Below are positions 58,554 through 64,000 of a stretch of 64,000 bases of DNA, piece by piece. The position numbers and the translations under genes are program-made. Numbering within the stretch: position 1 is the stretch's first letter; the number at the start of each line of letters is the position of its first letter. Under the pieces are notes generated by a model. That model was not told the origin of the DNA and did not search any database. It saw nothing but the letters and a program-made list of their open reading frames with translations. The stretch is from Actinomarinicola tropica (GTDB taxonomy: Bacteria > Actinomycetota > Acidimicrobiia > Acidimicrobiales > SKKL01): NCBI RefSeq assembly GCF_009650215.1, contig NZ_CP045851.1:1341189-1405188 (forward strand), in the 5' to 3' direction.

Positions 58554-59320
58554 CGGTGAGCCCCTCGGACACCGCCGACCGGCCGGCGCCCGAGGGGCGT
58601 CGCACCCCGCGGTGGGACCGCGTCGTCCTGAAGATCTCGGGCGAGGCCTTCGCCGGCGAGTCCGAGTTCGGCATCGACGGCGCCACGGTGAAGCGGATCG
58701 CCCAGATCCTCGTCGACGTCAAGCAGGAGTTCGACGTCGACATCGCGGTGGTGGTCGGCGGCGGCAACATCTGGAGGGGCATGACCGGCGCCGGGGCGGG
58801 CATGGACCGCGCCCAGGCCGACTACATGGGCATGCTCGCCACGGTCATGAACGCCCTCGCGCTCCAGGACGTCCTCGAGCAACTGGGCCAGCCCACCCGC
58901 GTCCAGTCGGCGATCCACATGTCGCAGGTGGCCGAGCCGTACATCCGCCGACGGGCCGTGCGGCACCTCGAGAAGGGCCGCGTCGTGATCTTCGCCGGCG
59001 GCACCGGCAACCCGTTCTTCACCACCGACACCCCAGCCGCGCTGCGCGCCGTCGAGATCGGCGCCGGGGTCCTGCTGAAGGGCACCCACTCGGGCACCGA
59101 CGGCATCTACACCGCCGATCCACGTGTCGACCCGACCGCCGAGCGCCTCGACCGCATCGGCTACCTCGACTTCATCCAGCAGGGCCTCCAGGCGATGGAC
59201 TCCACCGCCATCACCCTGTGCATGGAGAACCAAATGCCGATCGTCTACTTCGACCTGCTCGACGAGGGGAACCTCCGGTCCATCCTCGCCGGCGAGCCGA
59301 TCGGTACCCTGGTCACGTGA
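58550..59320 (+). CDS. pyrH: UMP kinase
   Basis: A 256-residue bacterial UMP kinase (amino acid kinase fold). [63 protein letters not shown] and the terminal [12 protein letters not shown] are conserved. It phosphorylates UMP in pyrimidine synthesis and is a hexamer regulated by GTP/UTP in most bacteria. A roughly 20-residue N-terminal extension precedes the kinase. ATG 58550 overlaps the tsf stop. Confidence 0.97.
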   Translation: MTVSPSDTADRPAPEGRRTPRWDRVVLKISGEAFAGESEFGIDGATVKRIAQILVDVKQEFDVDIAVVVGGGNIWRGMTGAGAGMDRAQADYMGMLATVMNALALQDVLEQLGQPTRVQSAIHMSQVAEPYIRRRAVRHLEKGRVVIFAGGTGNPFFTTDTPAALRAVEIGAGVLLKGTHSGTDGIYTADPRVDPTAERLDRIGYLDFIQQGLQAMDSTAITLCMENQMPIVYFDLLDEGNLRSILAGEPIGTLVT

Positions 59321-59327
59321 TGCCATC

Positions 59328-59897
59328 GTGACCGCAGAGATCATCGAGCTGGTGCTCGACGACGTCGACGACCGGATGGGGAAGGCCGTGCAGCACGCGC
59401 GCCAGGAGTTCGCCACCATCCGCACCGGCCGGGCCACCCCCGCGCTGGTCGAGCGGCTGCCCGTCGAGGCCTACGGCGAGGAGCTGCCGCTGCAGCAGCT
59501 CGCCAGCTTCACCGTCCCCGAGGCTCGCCAGCTGCTCATCACGCCGTTCGACAAGGGCAACCTCGGCGCCATCGAGAAGGCCATCCAGCACTCCGACCTG
59601 GGCATGAACCCCAGCAACGACGGCCACTCGGTCCGGCTGGTGTTCCCGCCGCTCACCGAGGAGCGTCGCCGTGACCTCGTGAAGATCGTCCGGCAGATGG
59701 CCGAGGACGGCAAGGTCGCGATCCGCAACGCTCGGCGCGATGCCCGCAAGGAGCTGGAGAAGGCGGAGAAGGACGGCGACATGTCAGCCGACGACCTGCA
59801 GCGGGCAGAGAAGGACCTCGACAAGCGCACGCACGCGCACGAGGCCGAGATCGACCAGGCCCTGGAGCAGAAGGAAGCCGAGCTGCTCGAGGTCTGA
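59328..59897 (+). CDS. frr: Ribosome recycling factor
   Basis: A 189-residue RRF of normal length. The helical domain starts ELVLDDVDDRMGKAVQHAR. RTGRATPALVERLPVEAYG, PLQQLASFTVPEARQLLITP and IRNARRDARKELEKAEKDG are the conserved blocks. It splits post-termination ribosomes with EF-G. GTG 59328 lies 7 bases after the pyrH stop. It is co-transcribed with rpsB-tsf-pyrH. Confidence 0.97.
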   Translation: MTAEIIELVLDDVDDRMGKAVQHARQEFATIRTGRATPALVERLPVEAYGEELPLQQLASFTVPEARQLLITPFDKGNLGAIEKAIQHSDLGMNPSNDGHSVRLVFPPLTEERRRDLVKIVRQMAEDGKVAIRNARRDARKELEKAEKDGDMSADDLQRAEKDLDKRTHAHEAEIDQALEQKEAELLEV

Positions 59898-59943
59898 CGG
59901 GCGCCCCGCGCCCCCGAGACCCCGTCGCCCGAGGAGGCCCCCC

Positions 59944-61290
59944 GTGGACGATCGACCCCGCCAGCCCGACGACGAACCGCAGGACGAGGGCTTCCGCGTC
60001 CTCTCGTCCGACGAGGCCGAGAGCGAGAGCGAGAGCGATCCCAACCAGTTCGGCCGCGTCCCCGTCGTGCGCCCCGACGACCCGCCGTCCGGTGGTGACA
60101 CCGGCGAGCCCGCTGCTGCGCCGCCCGCCGACGAGGGGGCCCCACCGTCCGACGGCGCCCCTGCGCTGCCGCACTGGACCGATCCGCCCACGGGCGACGT
60201 GCCGAAGATCTTCGGCGACACCGACGACGACCTCCAGGCGTGGTCGACGGTCAGCTCCGCGCAGCCCCGCTGGCGGGACCAGGCGAGCGACTGGGACGAC
60301 TCCGACCTCGCCGAGCTCGGCCAGGACCTCCCGCCGGTCGGCCCGAGCGACGAGGACCCCGACGACCTCATCACCTTCGACGACGACGAGTTCGAGCAGC
60401 CCGCCACCTACTCGGTGCCGCGCGACCCTGCCGAGCCGCACGACGGCCGGGGGGCCGATCCCTACGCCGAGGAGCGCGTCGCCGCACCCCGCGCCGGGCG
60501 CGACATGGGCCAGGCGGTCGCGGTCGGCGTCGGCCTCGTCGTGCTCGCCGGCGTGCTGCTGACCCTCGGCGCGAAGTTCGTGATGGCGCTCGTCGTCGTC
60601 GTGCTCGTGCTGGCGTCGGCGGAGATGTTCGCCACCCTCCGTCGGGTCGGGTACAACCCGCCCACGCTGGTCGGTCTGGCCGCCGCCGCGGCCCTGCCGC
60701 TCGCCGCCTACTGGCGGGGTGAGTCGGGTCTGGTGCTCGGACTGGTCCTCACGATGGTGGTGGCGCTGCTCTGGTACCTGCTCGACATCGGCGGCGAGCA
60801 CGCGGTGCCGAACATCGGCGTCACCGTGCTCACGGTCGCGTACGTCGGGGTCTTCGGGTCCTTCGCCGCGCTCCTGCTGCGTGCGCCGGACGGCACGGGG
60901 CTGCTGCTCGCGGCCGTCATCGGCACGGTCGCCTACGACGTCGCCGGGCTCTTCATCGGCCGATCGATGGGGCGGGCGCCGCTGTCGGTCGCCAGCCCCA
61001 ACAAGACGGTCGAGGGCACGATCGGCGGCATGGCGGCGGCGCTGCTGGCCACGGTCATCGTCACCGGCCAGATCGCCCCGTTCGACGCCATGGGCGACGC
61101 CCTCCTGCTCGGCCTCGTGCTCGCCGTCGCCGCCCCGGCAGGCGACCTCTGCGAGTCGCTGCTCAAGCGGGACCTCGGCGTCAAGGACATGGGTAGCATC
61201 CTCCCGGGCCACGGTGGGCTGCTCGACCGCTTCGACGGGCTGCTCTTCGCGCTGCCGGCCACCTACTACCTGGCCCGCATCGTCCTCTGA
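59944..61290 (+). CDS. cdsA: CDP-diglyceride synthase with a long acidic N-terminal extension
   Basis: A 448-residue phosphatidate cytidylyltransferase. The C-terminal 260 residues form the enzyme: about eight membrane helices and the signature SLLKRDLGVKDMGSILPGHG followed by GLLDRFD near the end. It makes CDP-diacylglycerol for phospholipids. The first 185 or so residues are Asp/Glu/Pro-rich and probably disordered (e.g. SSDEAESESESDPN), making it much longer than typical CdsA (about 270-300). GTG 59944 has GAGGAGG upstream. The rlmN gene often found next is missing; dxr follows. Confidence 0.94.
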   Translation: MDDRPRQPDDEPQDEGFRVLSSDEAESESESDPNQFGRVPVVRPDDPPSGGDTGEPAAAPPADEGAPPSDGAPALPHWTDPPTGDVPKIFGDTDDDLQAWSTVSSAQPRWRDQASDWDDSDLAELGQDLPPVGPSDEDPDDLITFDDDEFEQPATYSVPRDPAEPHDGRGADPYAEERVAAPRAGRDMGQAVAVGVGLVVLAGVLLTLGAKFVMALVVVVLVLASAEMFATLRRVGYNPPTLVGLAAAAALPLAAYWRGESGLVLGLVLTMVVALLWYLLDIGGEHAVPNIGVTVLTVAYVGVFGSFAALLLRAPDGTGLLLAAVIGTVAYDVAGLFIGRSMGRAPLSVASPNKTVEGTIGGMAAALLATVIVTGQIAPFDAMGDALLLGLVLAVAAPAGDLCESLLKRDLGVKDMGSILPGHGGLLDRFDGLLFALPATYYLARIVL

Positions 61291-61315
61291 GCGCCGCGAC
61301 CACGTCCGTGGCCCG

Positions 61316-62476
61316 ATGAGCGGCCCCACCACCGTCTCGGTCCTCGGTTCGACGGGATCGATCGGGACCCAGACCCTCGAGGTCGTCGAGGCCGAGCCCG
61401 ACCGCTACCGCGTCGTCGCGCTCGGCGCGGGCTCCTCGGTCGACCTGCTGGCCGCGCAGGCCGTGCGGCACCGGCCGGAGCTCGTGGCCGTCGCCGACGC
61501 CGAGGCCGGGCGCCAACTGGACGGACGCCTCCCGGAGGGCACCGAGCTCGTGGTGGGGGAGGGTGCCCTGGTCGCCGCCGCCACCGCCGGCGACGTCTGC
61601 GTGAACGGGGTGGTCGGCTTCGCCGGCCTCGAGGTGACGCTCGCGTCGCTGCGGGCCGGACGGCGCCTCGCGCTGGCCAACAAGGAGTCGCTGATCGCCG
61701 GCGGGCCCGTCGTGCAGGAGGCCCGTGCCACACCAGGCGCCGAGCTCGTCCCGGTCGACTCCGAGCACGCCGCCGTCCACCAGTGCCTCCGGGCGAACGA
61801 CAACGCCGAGCGGGTCGGGCGGATCGTCCTCACCGCCAGCGGCGGGCCGTTCCGAGGTCGCACCCGCGAGGAGCTCGACGACGTCTCGATCGACGATGCG
61901 TTGGCCCACCCGACGTGGTCGATGGGGCCGAAGATCACCGTCGATTCGTCGACGCTCATGAACAAGGGGCTCGAGGTGATCGAGGCCCACGAGCTGTTCG
62001 GGGTCGACTACGACCGCATCGAGGTCGTCGTGCACCCGCAGTCGATCGTGCACTCGATGGTCGAGTACACCGACGGCTCCACGATCGCCCAGCTGTCCCT
62101 CCCCGACATGCGCCTCCCGATCGGGTACGCGCTGGCCCACCCGGACCGCATCGCGACGCCGTTCGGGCGGATCGACTGGGCGACGCTCGGCTCGCTCGAC
62201 TTCGGACTGCCCGACCACGAGGCGTTCCCCTGCCTCGGCCTCGCCTACGACGCGGGTCGGGCGGGCGGCACGGCGCCGGCGTGGCTCAACGCCGCGAACG
62301 AGGTGGCGGTCGCCTCCTTCCTGGACGGCGCCATCCGGTGGGTCGAGATACCCGACGTCTGCAAAGGGGTCCTCGACCGGCATGATGGTGCGGCGGCCGA
62401 CTCCGTGGAGGCCGTCATCGATGCCGATCGGCGGGCCCGCGCAGCGGCCCGCCAGCTCCTCCAGGGACGCACGTGA
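61316..62476 (+). CDS. dxr: 1-deoxy-D-xylulose 5-phosphate reductoisomerase
   Basis: A 386-residue DXR, the second enzyme of the MEP isoprenoid pathway. The NADPH motif is VLGSTGSIGTQTLEVV. LALANKESLIAGG, VPVDSEHAAVHQCL and TASGGPFRG follow, and MGPKITVDSSTLMNKGLEVI completes the active site. The metal-binding Asp/Glu residues in DSEH are present. ATG 61316 is the only fitting start. Its stop overlaps the rseP start. IspG of the same pathway lies two genes downstream. Confidence 0.97.
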   Translation: MSGPTTVSVLGSTGSIGTQTLEVVEAEPDRYRVVALGAGSSVDLLAAQAVRHRPELVAVADAEAGRQLDGRLPEGTELVVGEGALVAAATAGDVCVNGVVGFAGLEVTLASLRAGRRLALANKESLIAGGPVVQEARATPGAELVPVDSEHAAVHQCLRANDNAERVGRIVLTASGGPFRGRTREELDDVSIDDALAHPTWSMGPKITVDSSTLMNKGLEVIEAHELFGVDYDRIEVVVHPQSIVHSMVEYTDGSTIAQLSLPDMRLPIGYALAHPDRIATPFGRIDWATLGSLDFGLPDHEAFPCLGLAYDAGRAGGTAPAWLNAANEVAVASFLDGAIRWVEIPDVCKGVLDRHDGAAADSVEAVIDADRRARAAARQLLQGRT

Positions 62477-63801
62477 CCCACCTCGACCACCGCGACCAGC
62501 CGCCGGCCCCCGTGCCCCCGGCGCGCGAGCCCGAGCCCGAGGGCTCGAGCCCGATCCGCATCGTCCTGCTGCTCCTCGTCGTGGCGTGGGTCGGCCTGGT
62601 CGGCGGCCTGCCGTGGGTCGTCATCCTGTTCGCCCTCGTGACGGTGATCTTCCTGCACGAGCTCGGCCACTACCTCACCGCCAAGTGGGCGGGCATGAAG
62701 GTCACCGAGTTCTTCATCGGCTTCGGCCCACGCATCTGGTCGTTCCACCGGGGCGAGACCGAGTACGGCATCAAGGCGATCCCGGCCGGCGCCTACGTCA
62801 AGGTCATCGGGATGACGAACCTCGAGGAGGTCGACCCGGCCGACGAGAGCCGCACCTACCGCCAGAAGCCGTACTGGCGGCGCATGTCCGTCGCGGTGGC
62901 GGGGTCGACGATGCACTTCATCATCGCCATCGTCGCCATGTACGCCCTGCTCGTGGGCTTCGGGCAGCCGACCGACGAGCAGCTCGGCTGGTCGATCGAC
63001 CGGTTGGCCGCGATCCACGAGGACGGCGAGGAGGACGGCGAGCAGACCGTCGGACCCGCCGAAGCCGCCGGCCTCGAGGTGGGGGACAGGGTGGTGGCGG
63101 TCGACGGACGTCCCATCACCCTGTGGGACGAGCTGGTCGACGAGGTCCAGGGGCGCCAGCCCGCCGACGTCGTCGTGCTCACCGTCGAGCGGGGCGGCCA
63201 GACGCTCGACCTCGACGTGACGCTCGGTGACAACGGCGAGGGTGACGGCTTCCTCGGGGTCGGCCCCGAGGTCGAGTACCGGGTCGAGGAGGTCGGTGTC
63301 GTCGAGGCGATCCCGACGGCGTTCGTCGAGTTCGGCGACATCACGTGGCAGTCGCTGCGGGCCCTCGGGTCGTTCTTCAGCCCGTCGGGCCTGTCGGAGT
63401 TCGTCGGGACCGCCGCCGACACCGCCACGTCGCCCTCCGACGGGCCGACGTCCGCGGCCACCGCGGCAGCCGAGGGCGAGAACCGGGTCCTCTCCATCTA
63501 CGGCGCGGCCCGGCTCGGCGCCCAGGCCGCCGACAGCGGCGTCGAGGCGTTCCTCGCGTTCATGGTGCTCATCAACGTGTTCATCGGGGCGTTCAACCTG
63601 GTGCCGCTCCTGCCCCTCGACGGCGGCCACGTCGCCGTCGCCACCTACGAGAAGGTGCGGGAGCTCGCCTCCCGCAGCCGAGACCGCTACCACGCCGACG
63701 TCAACAAGCTGATGCCGCTGACCTACGGCGTGGTGTTCCTCCTCGTCGGCGTGGGCCTCGTGGCCCTCTACCTCGACATCGCCAACCCGATCGACCTCTA
63801 G
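62473..63801 (+). CDS. rseP: Site-2 protease family zinc metalloprotease RseP
   Basis: A 442-residue intramembrane protease (S2P). The zinc motif is [13 protein letters not shown] (HExxH, near residue 62). A PDZ domain lies at about 165-255 ([16 protein letters not shown]), and the second zinc motif is [15 protein letters not shown] (near 376). Four membrane helices fit the topology. It cleaves anti-sigma factors or signal-peptide remnants. GTG 62473 overlaps the dxr stop. Position between dxr and ispG is conserved in actinobacteria. Confidence 0.95.
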   Translation: MTHLDHRDQPPAPVPPAREPEPEGSSPIRIVLLLLVVAWVGLVGGLPWVVILFALVTVIFLHELGHYLTAKWAGMKVTEFFIGFGPRIWSFHRGETEYGIKAIPAGAYVKVIGMTNLEEVDPADESRTYRQKPYWRRMSVAVAGSTMHFIIAIVAMYALLVGFGQPTDEQLGWSIDRLAAIHEDGEEDGEQTVGPAEAAGLEVGDRVVAVDGRPITLWDELVDEVQGRQPADVVVLTVERGGQTLDLDVTLGDNGEGDGFLGVGPEVEYRVEEVGVVEAIPTAFVEFGDITWQSLRALGSFFSPSGLSEFVGTAADTATSPSDGPTSAATAAAEGENRVLSIYGAARLGAQAADSGVEAFLAFMVLINVFIGAFNLVPLLPLDGGHVAVATYEKVRELASRSRDRYHADVNKLMPLTYGVVFLLVGVGLVALYLDIANPIDL

Positions 63802-63811
63802 GCAGGCCCGC

Positions 63812-64000
63812 ATGGATGCCGGCAGCATCACGTTCCCGAGGCGCCAGACCCGCCAGATCCACGTCGGTGACGTGGCGGTCGGTGGCGGAGCGCCCATCTC
63901 GATCCAGTCGATGACGACCACGAAGACGGCCGACGTCGACGGCACGCTCCAGCAGATCTACGCCCTCGCCGCCGCCGGCTGCGACATCGTCCGGTGCACG
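63812..64000 (+). CDS. ispG: 4-hydroxy-3-methylbut-2-enyl diphosphate synthase, N-terminal part (partial)
   Basis: The first 63 residues run to the window edge. [20 protein letters not shown], then [20 protein letters not shown] and [11 protein letters not shown] match the N-terminus of IspG (GcpE). The 4Fe-4S cysteines lie further on and are not visible. It acts late in the MEP pathway with dxr. ATG 63812 lies 10 bases after the rseP stop. Confidence 0.93.
   Translation, partial: MDAGSITFPRRQTRQIHVGDVAVGGGAPISIQSMTTTKTADVDGTLQQIYALAAAGCDIVRCT

Overview
This window is a very GC-rich actinobacterial chromosome segment, most probably from the class Acidimicrobiia (an Iamia/Ilumatobacter-like lineage). 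The evidence is the order of the housekeeping block in the right half, a WhiG/FliA-type sigma factor between xerC and rpsB, an F420-type LLM oxidoreductase, GTP-dependent PEP carboxykinase and zinc-binding forms of L28 and L32. The lineage is an inference; no rRNA gene is present. I see no tRNA or rRNA genes, insertion sequences, phage genes or CRISPR arrays.

Layout. 1-3392: the end of peptide deformylase, a PH/SHOCT membrane protein and a two-permease plus ATPase ABC exporter. 3426-11618: scattered metabolic genes (DJ-1/PfpI, LLM oxidoreductase, ferritin-like diiron protein, lipoprotein serine hydrolase, ElaA acetyltransferase, acyl-CoA racemase, PIG-L deacetylase, histidine phosphatase, iron-ADH-fold protein). 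11753-16208: a zinc-finger/DUF1800 gene with an apparent frameshift, then a Tat-exported DUF1501 gene. 16212-19908 (minus): a coxSLM-type molybdenum hydroxylase operon whose large subunit has the form II active-site loop. 20000-25690: mostly minus-strand genes, including a HAD phosphatase, Hsp20, PckG and L28, plus a MhuD-like heme oxygenase on the plus strand. 25822-32271: DAK2 protein, RecG, a GH36 alpha-galactosidase and a small zinc protein.

32311-64000 is the conserved core cluster: rsmD-coaD-sepIVA-yceD-rpmF-plsX-acpP-rnc-fpg-smc-htrA-ftsY-BON-ffh-rpsP-khpA-rimM-trmD-rplS-yraN, a short minus-strand island with a divergent cytochrome c lipoprotein, then comM-dprA-xerC-whiG-LytM/hydrolase-rpsB-tsf-pyrH-frr-cdsA-dxr-rseP-ispG (truncated by the window). 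These genes serve translation, protein targeting, chromosome condensation, phospholipid and isoprenoid synthesis and membrane proteolysis. Many are translationally coupled by ATGA or GTGA overlaps.

The strongest large-scale signal is in the promoters. About seventeen genes have a TANNNT -10 hexamer ending 6-10 bases before the start codon and no Shine-Dalgarno sequence, so they are probably leaderless. Two divergent gene pairs have overlapping, nearly symmetric -10 elements, and two leaderless micro-ORFs overlap the starts of smc and yraN. Other points of interest are an rnc gene with no ATG/GTG/TTG start, an Fpg-like protein without its catalytic proline, a degenerate LytM domain fused to an alpha/beta hydrolase, an iron-ADH homologue missing metal ligands, a candidate sigma-28/WhiG promoter before the zinc-finger/DUF1800 operon, and a pair of long palindromic repeats between convergent genes.
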